Source: Candidatus Melainabacteria bacterium (GTDB taxonomy: Bacteria > Cyanobacteriota > Vampirovibrionia > Gastranaerophilales > Gastranaerophilaceae). From it: a stretch of DNA of 64,000 nt. Position 1 is the first letter of the stretch. Each line of letters begins with the position of its first letter. The notes beneath the pieces were generated by a model, which saw only the letters and a list, made by a program, of their open reading frames with translations, had not been told where the DNA came from and made no database searches. Where the stretch lies: positions 1,798,001-1,862,000 of the forward strand of contig CP091731.1 in assembly GCA_022009935.1 (NCBI GenBank), in the 5' to 3' direction. A program made the translations under genes and the position numbers. Positions 33,105 to 42,875 of this stretch are shown piece by piece.

Positions 33105-34417
33105 GTGGAGTTTTTGATGAATTTTGTACAAAATAATGCAATGATTGTTTCAGGTGTTATTTTGCTTATTGCTTATATATTTATTGCGATTGAAAAAATT
33201 CCCAAAGTAACAATAGCAATACTTGGAGCAGCAATTACAATCCTTTTGGGGCTTGTATCACAAAGTCGTGGGGCTAGTGAAATTAATCCGCATTATTTCG
33301 CTAACTTTATTGACTTTAATGTAATATTTTTGCTTGTTTCTATGATGATAATTGTACATATTGCGGCGCAAAAGCGGTATGTTCAATTTTATGGCAAATG
33401 AATTGCTGAAACACACCGGCGGTAAACCAATGCGAATTTTGGTTGCACTTGGAGTTTTCACCGCTATTGCAAGTGCCTTTCTGGATAATGTAACAACCGT
33501 AATATTGATAATGCCTGTGACATTTGCCATTGCCAAACAGCTTGATATTGACCCTGTGCCATATTTAATTACTGAGATATTGGCTTCAAATATTGGTGGA
33601 ACAGCTACTCTCATTGGCGATCCGCCAAATATAATAATTGGAAGCAAAGCAGGTTTTTCATTTATGGATTTTGTTTATGAACTTACTCCTGTTGTAACTG
33701 TTATAATGATTGTTACAATTGGTATTCTTGTTTTAATAAACAGAAAACGCTTGACAACAACAGAGGATAAAATGGAAGCCGTAACAAAACTTGATAACAG
33801 TCATACAATAACTGATAAAAAACTTGCTTTAAGAGCAGGCATAACACTTCTTTTAGTTATTTTAGGCTTTGTTACTTATGATGTTACGCATATTGAAACA
33901 TATTTGATTGCAATGTTAGGTGCAAGTTTTTTTGCTTTTTGTTTGAAAAGCCAAAAGAAATTTTTGAAAGTGTTGAGTGGAATACAATATTTTTCTTTAT
34001 CGGATTGTTTATTATAATTGGTGGCTTGGAAGCATCAGGTGCTATAAAGGTTATGGCAGATTGGTTATTAAACGTTACAAATGGAAGTGAAAAAAGCAAC
34101 TGCTATGATTATTTTGTGGGGTATCCGGTATTTTATCCGGTATAATAGACAACATACCTTATACAGCAACAATGGCACCTCTGATTTATCATATTCAGCA
34201 AGTTGAAGGTGTTGCATATACTCATCCTCTTTGGTGGTGCTTGTCTTTGGGCGCATGTTTAGGTGGCAATATGACAATAATTGGGGCGGCAGCCAATGTT
34301 ATTGTGTCTGAAACATCCAATGCAAAGGGTTATAAAATTTCATTTATGAGATATTTAAAATATGGTGTAGCTTTTACTTTTATCGCATTAATTTTAAGTT
34401 CATTATATTTATTTTAG
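33105..34417 (+). CDS. ArsB/NhaD-type ion permease
   Basis: About 435 residues with ten or more helices. TAIASAFLDNVTTVILIMPV and SNIGGTATLIGDPPNIIIGS are the first half signature of the ArsB/NhaD/CitM superfamily, repeated as GACLGGNMTIIGAAANVI in the second half (inverted-topology duplication). Members move arsenite, Na+/H+ or dicarboxylates; no ars genes flank it, so the substrate is open. The GTG start at 33105 follows AAGGAG by 7 nt. Breaks lie near 33370, 33950, 34110 and 34145. Confidence 0.8.
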
Positions 34418-34456
34418 ATTTTTAATATGATGAGCTACCATGTGTTGAAGGCGCAT

Positions 34457-34547
34457 CCGTTATATAAAAAATACGCTGGTTGGGGGCGAAACTAGGCGTT
34501 TTTATATAACGGCTACCGCGCGTTCAAAATTTGAATAAATCCCCAAC
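34457..34547. ncRNA. Hairpin with candidate pseudoknot
   Basis: A 17-bp stem (ccgttatataaaaa/cgc arms, 3-nt bulge) closes a 19-nt loop that contains gttgggg (34479-34485). That loop segment is complementary to ccccaac at 34541-34547, 29 nt beyond the stem, which is the layout of an H-type pseudoknot. Confidence 0.5.
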
Positions 34548-34575
34548 GTGGATTGATTTTTTGATTGATTATAAC

Positions 34576-34936
34576 GTTGAAGTCCAATTATATCTTTTTT
34601 CTTCATGTTTGTTTCGCCATAATAGATGCAAGTGGGCTAAAGCCCCCTGGCAACCCTGTGAAACTGCACATTAAATGCGTTGGGGTTGTAGGGGAAGCTT
34701 TGCTTCCCCCTACAAGTAAGAATATCCGCCGTAGGATAGCCAAATTTTGACTAGTGCGCCGTTGTGTGTCGCACACCCAGCACGTAAGTTCGCAGCAATC
34801 CGCTGGAGTGGAGCCTTGAAAAGGCGAAACGGAATGCAAGGATTGCAAGTTGTCAATAATTTGGAACGATGAAATGAGGGCAGATTCCACAGGCGGAAAA
34901 ATGATGTTTCGTAAAAAGCATTAATTGAACTTCAAC
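34576..34936. repeat. 361-bp unit bounded by 15-bp inverted repeats
   Basis: gttgaagtccaatta (34576-34590) and taattgaacttcaac (34922-34936) are inverted copies with a single mismatch. They enclose five or more internal hairpins. The ends could be the closing helix of an RNA or the terminal repeats of a miniature inverted-repeat element. No target-site duplication is obvious. Confidence 0.55.
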
Positions 34937-35075
34937 ACTATAATTAGCCCAAAATCAACCTATACTGGCGGATAAGGTAAAAACTAGCACCTTGGCTAGT
35001 CACGATGAAGTTTATGATATATAATATTGGTAGAGGTTAAAATCTACCACTTCATATTAACAAAATACAAAAAAC

Positions 35076-36251
35076 ATGCCTAATTTTGTACCAAACAAAG
35101 TTAAAAAAAAGGAAAAACGAAAGACATTAAACCAAATGGCAATTTTTGAAGATAATACTGAAAATAAAACTAAAAACAAACATAATGATTTTAAAAACAA
35201 ATCAAATAACACGGTTTCTTATCAAACAGATTATGATACAAGTTATGAAAATAATATAAGACCAAAAGGGTTTGATGATTATATCGGACAAAATGACATA
35301 AAAAGAAGCCTTAAAAGTTTCCAATAAAAGCATCGATAAAGAGAAATGTGCCCTTGGATCATGTCTTGTTTTACGGTCCTCCGGGACTTGGAAAAACAAC
35401 ACTTGCTCAAATTATCGCAAATGAAATGAATTCAAATATAAAATAACATCTGCACCATCTCTTGAAAGACCTCGTGACATTATAGGTGTATTGATGAATT
35501 TGGAAGCAGGTGATATTCTTTTTTATTGACGAAATTCACCGTTTGAATAAAATAACAGAAGAAATTTTATACCCTGTTATGGAAGATTACATTCTTTGAT
35601 ATTACATCAGGTAAATTGCAAACTTCAAAAAATAATGCGTATACCTGTCAAGAAATTCACTTTAGTTGGTGCTACAACAAAAGCCGGTTCTATTTCAAAC
35701 CCTTTAAGAGATAGATTTGGTATAATCCATCGGCTTGAGTTTTATAATGATGATGATTTGGCAAAAGTTGCAAAAAAGGACTTCAAAAGTTTTGAATATA
35801 AACATAACTGATGATGCAGCGTATGAAGTTGCTCGACGTTCTCGTGGCACTCCTCGTATTGCAAACAGACTACTTAAAAGAGTTTGTGATTATGCCGTTA
35901 TAGAAAATAAAAACCAAATAGACATAGAAATGGTTAAAACGGCTTTAGAAGCTTTGAATGTCGATGAATACGGTTTAGATAACATTTGTAGAAAGTTGCT
36001 TGAAATAATTATCCAAAAATTCAAAGGCGAATTTGTTGGCATAGAAGCACTTGCTGCGGCTTTATATGAAGATGTTAAAACCATCGAAGAAGTCTATGAA
36101 CCGTTTTTAATCCAAAAAGGATTTCTTTGAAAGAACAAGCCGTGGAAGGTGTGCTTCAAAACTTGCTTATAATCATTTGAAAATACAAAATAAAAACAAT
36201 CTTTTCTTTATTTTTAAAGTTTTTTTTCTTTTGACGATATATTTATCATAA
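35076..36251 (+). CDS. ruvB: Holliday junction branch migration ATPase RuvB
   Basis: A 75-residue, Lys/Asn-rich extension precedes the RuvB core that starts IRPKGFDDYIGQ. The AAA+ domain has HVLFYGPPGLGKTTLAQI, DILFIDEIHRLN, TLVGATTKAGSISNPLRDRF (arginine-finger region) and the C-terminal winged helix with RTSRGRCASKLAYNHL. RuvB drives branch migration with RuvA. At least six frame breaks (about 35320, 35440, 35520, 35600-35640, 35800, 36128) cut it. The long N-terminal extension is unusual for the family. RuvA and RuvC are not adjacent. Confidence 0.9.
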
Positions 36252-36278
36252 AAATTACTAAATCTAGAGGAGTATTAT

Positions 36279-36629
36279 ATGCCAATAGGATTTAACAATT
36301 TTGGTGGCAGTTTAAGACTGGCGGTATTGATAGTGCAAAAGGTAAAAAAATGATGGCGGTTCAGCTGGTGGTACAGGATATATGCGCCAAAGGAAAAAAC
36401 AAGAAAAAGATAATAACGAAGAAATTGATTTAAATGGAAGTGTTTTTGAAGGAGAGGGACATATTGATTTCATATCCCAAGTGACGAAGAACTTGAGAAA
36501 ATGATGAAAAACCAACAAAATGAAGATCAAACTCAAGAAAATTTGAAACCACAAAATGAAAAGCACAATGTTGAAAATGTCAACTCTGAAAATAATTTTT
36601 TAGCTCAAGTGTTGATAAAAAGAGGATAA
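36279..36629 (+). CDS. Hypothetical Gly/Asn-rich protein
   Basis: AGAGGAG precedes the ATG at 36279. After repair of slips near 36312, 36347 and 36467 the protein of about 116 residues reads MPIGFNNFGGSFKTGGID, GGSAGGTGYMRQRKKQEKD, IPSDEELEKMMKNQQNED and ends NFLAQVLIKRG. The glycine-rich start with GSFKTGG recalls the SFKG-type tag. The rest is disordered and charged. I do not recognise it. It lies 27 bp after ruvB. Confidence 0.5.
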
Positions 36630-36633
36630 TTTT

Positions 36634-37646
36634 TTAAATAGTTTTTAACAGTTGGTCAATATTGTGTTTTAAATCTAAAAAATGTTATATTTTTAATGCA
36701 AGCATATGTTTGTTTTTACATTTGTCAGGCTTTTTGCAAGGGGAGCAATTCAAACCAAGAGAAAAATTGATACTTTTTTTGCCAAGTAATCCCCACTGAT
36801 TTATAGATGTTGAGCCAAAGATGGATAATGTGGGTATATTAAAAAGCACTTGCCACATGACAAAAGCCTGTATCAACTCCAAGAATCATATCCATTTTAT
36901 TCACAAAAGATATGCATTCTTTTAAATTTAATCTGCCGCAAAATTGTGAACTTGATTGTTGTTCACAATTTTGCGGCTATATTATTATAATAATTTTTTT
37001 CTTTTTCAAGTCCTATAAAATATACAGAAATATTTTTCTTTTTAATTAAATAATTTATAATATCAATCCAGACTTCACTTTTTAATTTCTTTATCTTCTC
37101 TTGTCGATTTTGCAATAATAAGGACTTTTTTGTCATTCTTGTCTTGATTTTAACAAATTACAAACTTTGTTTTTAGAGTTTATATCTTCAAACATTTCCA
37201 AATTCAGGTTATAAACAGGAATATCCAAGCCACATAACAAATCAAGAAAAGCAAAAAGCTTCTCTTTTTTCACCTTTTTATATTTAATTGATTTGTCAAA
37301 AAAACTTTCTAAACTGTGTGTCAAAACCAACGATTTTCGATGCACCAACCATAAAAGTCATTAAAGCAGATGATAATGCTCTTTTCAAAAGAAATATAAT
37401 GTCATATTTTTGTTCTTTAATAAACTTGCGTGTTTTGATAATACTTGTTGTCAATGTAGCCAAAAAACATTATTAATATAAGGAAAAAGTTCATAAATAG
37501 GTTTTACGTTATTTTTTGTTATGACATCGATTTGTGAATCTGTATAAAAATTTTTAAGTTTTTAAAAATATTTCACTTAAAAACACTATCACCTAAGAAA
37601 TTAGGAGCAATAACAAGTATTTTAGTTGATTTTTTGTTGTATTCAT
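36634..37646 (-). CDS. GT9-family heptosyltransferase-like protein
   Basis: The heavily frameshifted locus (about 335 residues) shows ILVIAPNFLGDSVFLSEIF near the N-terminus, IDVITKNNVKPIYELFPYI, and SKIVGFDTQFRKFF. The donor-site region AFNIPTLSIFGSTSINQWG followed by a Cys-rich tail (NCSPCKKPDKCKNKHMLAL) is typical of GT9 heptosyltransferases that add ADP-heptose to the lipopolysaccharide core. Breaks lie near 37630, 37590, 37455, 37340, 37120, 37025, 36900 and 36680. It diverges from the pyr operon. Confidence 0.68.
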
Positions 37647-37762
37647 ATAGTGATTTTATAATAAAAAATTAAAATACCAAATTGTAAAAAGTAGTAATAA
37701 TATTTAATATTTTTTAACTTTAAGTTGACGTATGGTTATAAATTTGATATCATAAAAATGTT

Positions 37763-37810
37763 ATGAAAAGTAAATTTAAACAAAAAAAATTAGGTTTAGA
37801 AATATTTTAA
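37763..37810 (+). CDS. Candidate 15-aa leader peptide upstream of the pyr operon
   Basis: The ORF reads MKSKFKQKKLGLEIF and ends 3 bp before a terminator hairpin. The DNA is poor in G+C and the transcript would have U-rich stretches. Leader peptides of this kind couple translation to transcription in pyrBI of enteric bacteria. No clear ribosome-binding site is seen, so coding is unproven. Confidence 0.35.
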   Translation: MKSKFKQKKLGLEIF

Positions 37811-37813
37811 AAG

Positions 37814-37850
37814 AAGAGAAAATTAACACTCGTTACTTTTCTCTTTTTTT
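37814..37850 (+). terminator. Intrinsic terminator / possible attenuator before pyrK
   Basis: aagagaaaattaac (37814-37827) pairs with gttacttttctctt (37832-37845), 13 of 14 positions, with a 4-nt loop, and ends in a T run (37844-37850). It lies 30 bp before the pyrK ATG and no + strand gene precedes it, because the upstream gene runs the other way. Confidence 0.75.
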
Positions 37851-37879
37851 AAATTTATATTAGGAAAAATAAGGTAATA

Positions 37880-38605
37880 ATGACATCAGGGGAACAAAAA
37901 TCACAAAGGAATAGTCAACTCAAATGAAAAAGTAGCAAAAGCGACTTATAAATTGACTTTTTCAATCAAATAGTTTAAGTGATATCAATGCCGGTCAATT
38001 TGTGTCAATATTATGTTCAAACTTGATACTTCGCAGACCTTTTTCAGTTGCGGATTTTGATAAAGTAACCAAGCAAATAACGGTTTATTATCGTCTAAAA
38101 GGTAAAGGAACAGAATACTTAACAACATTGAAAAAAGATGATGAAATTATTTTTCGGGTCCATTTGGCAATGGATTTAATGTCGAAAATGATAAAAAAAG
38201 TTTGCTTGTCGGTGCAGGAATTGGCGTTGCTCCTTTATTTTTCTTAAAAAAGAAACTAGAAAAAAGTATTTTTATTGCAGGGTTTAAATCAGAAGACGAA
38301 ATTTTCAACAACTATGATTTTGTAAAAACAGGCGGAAGCATAGTGGATGATGTTGAAAAAAATAATATGGGAAAATAATATACAAAAAAGTTTATACTTG
38401 GGAAGCCTAAAATAGTTTTTGGAAAAGTTTATGAGGTATGCAAAAATCACGAATTCCTATTGAAGTTGCGTTTGAAAAGGTTATGGCTTGTGGAATTGGT
38501 GTTTGTAAAGGTTGTACAATAAACATAAAGGAAGGAAAAATTATTAAAAATGTAACGGTTTGCAAAGATCAGCCTGTATTTAAAGGAGAAAGTATAATAT
38601 GGTAA
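37880..38605 (+). CDS. pyrK: Dihydroorotate dehydrogenase electron-transfer subunit
   Basis: After repair the protein is about 240 residues. The ferredoxin-reductase-like part has NAGQFVSILCSN, RRPFSVADFD and LLVGAGIGVAPLFFL. The C-terminus has ACGIGVCKGCTINIKEG and TVCKDQP, giving the four cysteines that bind the 2Fe-2S cluster in PyrK. It carries FAD and passes electrons from PyrD to NAD+. Breaks lie near 37905, 37970, 38150, 38360 and 38425. The start at 37880 overlaps nothing; the stop overlaps the pyrD ATG. Confidence 0.85.
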
Positions 38606-39459
38606 GTTTGGAAACGGATTTAAACGGATTGATACTTAAAAATCCTATAATAGCGGCTTCCGGAACTTATGGGTACAACTTTGAGTATAATGTTTTTAAT
38701 GATGTGAAAAAGCTTGGCGCAATTGTTACCAAAGGTGTGACACTAGAAGTCAGAAGCGGTAATCAAGGGGAACGTCTTTTGAAACTTATGGCGGTATGAT
38801 TAACCGTATTGGACTTGAAAATATAGGTATATATGAATTTTTAAAAAATCAACCTAAAAATCTTGATTATATCTTAAACATTGCAGGCGCTTGTGTTGAG
38901 GACTATGTTACTTGTGCAAAAAATATGTGAAGAAAATCATATAAAAGCTGTTGAATTAAATGTGAGTTGTCCAAATGTTAAAGCAGGTTGCATGGAATTT
39001 GGTACGGATGAAAATCTTTATATGATTTAATAAAAAAGATTTAAAAAAGAATATTCCGGTATTTAATCGTTAAATTAACTCCAAATGTAACATCAGCTGA
39101 AAAAAATGGCACAAGCTGTTCAGAAAGCAGGTGCAAACGCAATTTCTGCAATAAATACCGTAAAAGGTATGGGAGTAAAGTTAAATTTTGAAAACGGACG
39201 TTTTTCTAAATCAACTGTTGAAGGTGGTTTATCAGGCAAGTGTATAAAACCCGTAGCACTATCTTTTGTAAGTCGTATTTCTAAAGTTGTAAACATCCCG
39301 ATTATCGGTATGGGTGGTATATATTCATTAAATGACGTATTTGAGTTTCTATCGGTTGGGGCAAGTGCTGTTGAAGTTGGTACTGCAAACTTTACACAAC
39401 CTGATATTTGTTCATCTTTGGTTGATGAACTTGAAATTTTTATGCAAAAAATAATTTAA
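38599..39459 (+). CDS. pyrD: Dihydroorotate dehydrogenase, class 1B catalytic subunit
   Basis: Family blocks are LKNPIIAASGTYGYN, AIVTKGVTLEVRSGNQ, the catalytic-loop region ELNVSCPNVKAGC (with the class 1 Cys), and GMGGIYSLNDVFEFLSVGASAVEVGTA split over the phosphate-binding site. It oxidises dihydroorotate with FMN. The pyrK neighbour confirms the NAD-linked class 1B. Breaks are near 38785, 38925, 39030, 39070 and 39105. Confidence 0.9.
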
Positions 39460-39491
39460 AACTATTGAAAGTTTATGTGAGGCATTGAGAA

Positions 39492-40082
39492 ATGGATAAT
39501 CAAAATAATAACGATGTGATGGAAATATTGAAGCAATACGAAGGAGTTTTGAAAGGTCATTTTTGTTTGACTTCAGGACTTCACAGTGACACATATTTTC
39601 AATGTGCAAAATTATATCAATATCCGCATGTTGTTGAAAAACTTGCTAAAATGTTATGTGAAAAGATAAACGCAAATGAAATTGACACAATTATATCACC
39701 GGCAATCGGGGCTATAATTTTTGGGTATGAAGTTGCAAAAAAACTTAAATAAGCGAAATTTGTTTGTTGAAAGAAAAGACGGTATTTTACAACTTCGTCG
39801 CGGATACAGCCTAAAAGAGAATGAACGAGTTTTTTATTATTGAAGATGTTGTCACAACAGCCAAAACAATTGGAGAAACAATTGAGGCTATAAAACAATA
39901 CAATGTTAATGTTGTAGGCTATGGCTGTATTGTGGACAGAACGGCTGATAAAACTCCTTATAAATTCACCTCGCTTCTTAAGCAAACTCAAAGTCTTTGA
40001 CCCAACGGATTGCCCTTTGTGTAAAGCCGGAATTGAAATTGTGAAACCCGGAAGTCGTGTTGAGAAAAAGGATATGGTTTAA
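39492..40082 (+). CDS. pyrE: Orotate phosphoribosyltransferase
   Basis: About 195 residues. It contains GHFCLTSGLHSDTYFQCAKL, ISPAIGAIIFGYEVAKK, FVERKDGILQLRRGYSL and the PRPP-binding loop VFIIEDVVTTAKTIGE. The enzyme makes OMP from orotate and PRPP. The Cys-containing tail FDPTDCPLCKAGIEIVKPGS is common in one OPRT branch. Breaks near 39748, 39830 and 39965-39995. The stop is 1 bp before the pyrB ATG. Confidence 0.9.
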
Positions 40083-40083
40083 T

Positions 40084-40988
40084 ATGGCTTTTGGAAATTT
40101 ATTTGATATAAAAAGTTTAACAATAAACCAAATTGATGAAATTGTCAAAACAGCTCGTGATTTTCAATTGAATAAAATAAAGTCATCGATTGCAGGTAAA
40201 AAATGCTGCCATATATTTTGACGAAAATTCAACAAGAACTCGATTTAGTTTTTGAAATGGCTTGTCATAACCTTGGTTTGAGAATTTTTAATTTTAATAA
40301 AGATACTTCCTCAATTCAAAAAAAGAGTCGTTTCTTGACACAGTCAAAACGCTTGAAGCCATTGGTGTGAATGTTCTGATTATGAGAAGCGGAAATGAAC
40401 AGTTTTTTGGCGAAATATTGAAAAAATGAAACATTAAAAATAAAAGTCGTAAATGCAGGTTGTAGTGCCAAATCACACCCAACACAAGCTTTGACGGATT
40501 ATTACACATTGAAACGCCATTTTGGAACTTTAAACGGGAAAACAATAGCTATTGTTGGAGATATACTGCATTCTCGCGTCGCAAGGTCAAACATTGAACT
40601 TTTGAAAAAATATAATGTAAACATAAATCTTGTTGCGCCAAATTATTTTCAAGATATAAATATCAAAGATGTAAACTGGTACAACAACATTGAAGACGGT
40701 GTGAAAAATGCAAATGCCGTTATGGCTTTGAGAATACAAAATGAACGCATTGAAGGAACAGTTCCTGTTATACATTATGTTAAAAATTATCGTTTGGATG
40801 CAAACAATTTTCCTAAAAATGCACTTCTTCTTCATCCGGAATACACAAAATAGAGATGTTGAAGTTTCAAATGAGTTGTTAAACACAAAAATGCAAACAC
40901 TATTCTAGAACAGGTGACAAATGGTGTATATGTGCGTATGGCAATACTTGAAAAAATGTTAAAAAATGATGAAACGGTTTTAAAAATG
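40084..40988 (+). CDS. pyrB: Aspartate carbamoyltransferase-type transcarbamylase
   Basis: It starts MAFGNLFDIKSLTINQIDEI. The carbamoyl-phosphate site is in YFDENSTRTRFSFEMA, followed by SFLDTVKTLEAIGVNVLIMR, SHPTQALTDYYTL, KTIAIVGDILHSRVARSN and the aspartate-site ALRIQNER. The end reads VYVRMAILEKML. The pathway context and H-S-R-V-A-R fix it as PyrB and not ArgF. Breaks lie near 40200, 40250, 40320, 40430 and 40850-40890. The end as written runs in frame into pyrC; a TGA would appear if one A of the run at 40982-40986 were extra. Confidence 0.88.
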
Positions 40989-42131
40989 ATAATCAAAGCA
41001 AAAAATATTACACTTAAAATAGAAAATGGTAAAATTGTTCAAATCGGAAATGATTTAGTGCAAAATACTTCCGATGTTTGTGATTTAAGCCAATATACAA
41101 TAATTTCAGGACTTATTGACATGCATTGTCATTTAAGAGAACCCGGGTTCGAATATAAAGAGGATATTAATTCCGGTATTGCATCGGCTTTAAATGGTGG
41201 TATTGTTGGCATTTGTCCAATGGCAAATACTAACCCTGTTAATGATAATATTTTTATTTTAAATAAAATGATTGAAAAAGCCGATAAAAAAATCGGTTTT
41301 TTTCCTATTTGCGCAGTTACAAATAGTCTTTATGGTGATAATTTAACTGATTTTAAAAAGTTAAAAGAAAGTGGCGCAATTGCTTTCTCTGACGATGGTA
41401 AGCCCATATTGAACAAAGAATTATTTAAAAATGCATTAAAAACGGGAGAACTTATTATTTCTCATTGCGAAGATGAATCAAACGAGGTTAAGTGGCAACT
41501 TGAAGCTTTAAAAGAAGTGGGTGGCAGGCTCCATTTTGCACATATTTCTAAAAAAGCATCCGTTGATTTAATTCGTGAAGCAAAAAAGAAGGAATAAAAG
41601 TTACCTGCGAAACAGCACCTCATTATTTTACATTTAATACGGATGATTTAAGCAAGGATGTTTTTAAAAACGGTGTATATAAAATGAATCCTCCGCTTGG
41701 GACAAAAGAGGATATGGAAGCGGTGATTGAGGGATTGCTTGATGGTACCATCGATGTTATTGCAACAGACCATCTCCACACAGTATAGATGAAAAATTAA
41801 AAGATTACAATTTTTCTCCAAACGGCATTGTGGGGTTTGAAACGGTTGTAGGAGCAACATTATCACGATTTAATGTTGATTTTCTTGTTCAAAAATGGCG
41901 ATAAACCCTGCAAAAATTTTGGAGCTTAATGATTTTAACGATTTAAAAACAGGCTCTTTTGCAAATTTGACAATCATTGACGAGAATAGAAAATGGAAAG
42001 TTGACCAAACTAAATTTAAATCAAAATGCAAAATTTCACCTTTTAACCGAATTGAATTTAAAGGTAAAGCCGTTGGTACTATTATAAACGGCAAATTGAA
42101 TATGATTGAAGATGAGGAAATTCAACAATGA
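40986..42131 (+). CDS. pyrC: Dihydroorotase
   Basis: About 380 residues of the type I amidohydrolase family. GLIDMHCHLREPGFEYKED gives the two metal-binding His and the R of the active site; FPICAVTNSLYGDN and IISHCEDES give the later ligands, and VIATDH the metal aspartate. It ends GKAVGTIINGKLNM. It closes carbamoyl-aspartate to dihydroorotate. Breaks lie near 41597, 41775 and 41895. Its TGA overlaps the pyrF start as ATGA. Confidence 0.9.
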
Positions 42132-42875
42132 CAATTCAAACAGACAAAAGTATAAAAGAAAAGATAGTGCTTGCACTTGATGTTGACACAATTGATGAGG
42201 CAAAAAAGCTCATCAATGAATTAAAAGATTATGTTGGTGTATTTAAAGTTGGGCTTCAACTTTATACAAAATGTGGCAATGAAATTATTAAATTTATGAA
42301 TGATGAAAATATTAAATATTTTCTTGACGTAAAATTGTATGACATCCCAAATACAGTCAAAGGAAGCTTCAAAAATATCATTGAAAAAGGTGCCTGTTTC
42401 TTTAATGTTCATGCACTTGGCGGTTATAAAATGATGAATGAAGCTGTGAATGCTGCAAACGAAGCATACTTCAAAAAAGACAAACCAAAATGAAACTAAG
42501 CCGATTGTTTTGGGTGTCACAATTTTGACTAGCATAAATGATGATGTTTTGCACAATGAATTTAAAATTGAAAATCAAGCTGAAGATTTGGTTATAACTC
42601 TTGCAAAATTGGCAAAAGAAGCAGGTTTGACAGGTGTTGTAGCTTCACCGCTTGAAGTAAAAAAATAAAAGAAGTTTGTGGAAAAGAATTCAAAGTCTTG
42701 TGCCCGGGAATTCGTCCCGCTTTTTCTAATGTTGATGATCAAAAAGAATATCAACACCAAAAGAAGCTATAAAAATGGTGCAGATTTTATTATTTTAGGT
42801 CGTGCTGTGACAAAAGAAATAAACAAAATTGAAGTTATGAAAAAAATATATAAGGAAATATTATTTAATGACTAA
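42128..42875 (+). CDS. pyrF: Orotidine 5'-phosphate decarboxylase
   Basis: A TIM barrel of about 245 residues. IVLALDVDTIDEAKKLI holds the first Asp, FKVGLQLYT the first Lys, and FLDVKLYDIPNTV the catalytic D-x-K-x-x-D. VLCPGIRPAF and GADFIILGRAV bind phosphate. It makes UMP from OMP. Breaks near 42490, 42665, 42695 and 42740. Its end overlaps carA by 8 bp. Confidence 0.92.

Larger units (their letters stand above)
34430..35055. other. GC-rich structured island: candidate large ncRNA or miniature element
   Basis: This gene-free stretch is clearly richer in G+C than its surroundings and is packed with inverted repeats. I count at least nine helices: 34457-34476 with 34496-34512; 34576-34590 with 34922-34936; 34634-34637 with 34642-34645; 34686-34698 with 34702-34715; 34740-34751 with 34852-34864; 34764-34768 with 34772-34776; 34795-34801 with 34840-34846; 34813-34817 with 34821-34825; 34983-34988 with 34995-35000; 35005-35011 with 35049-35055; and 35029-35034 with 35043-35048. 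Several nest without conflict. No frame gives a credible protein. It does not match the conserved cores of RNase P RNA, tmRNA or SRP RNA that I know. The strand is not decided. Confidence 0.6.

Noticed and set aside
34603..34890. A 95-residue minus-strand ORF inside the GC-rich island
   Set aside because: It has no ribosome-binding site and its codons track the palindromes; its composition is that of translated structured DNA and not of a gene.
34430..35055. Identification of the island as RNase P RNA, tmRNA or a group II intron
   Set aside because: I looked for the conserved RNase P core, a tRNA-like end with a tag ORF, and a domain V hairpin; none was visible on either strand.
40914..41597. 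A true PyrB-PyrC fusion protein
   Set aside because: A single A in a homopolymer makes the difference, and neighbouring genes show many such errors.
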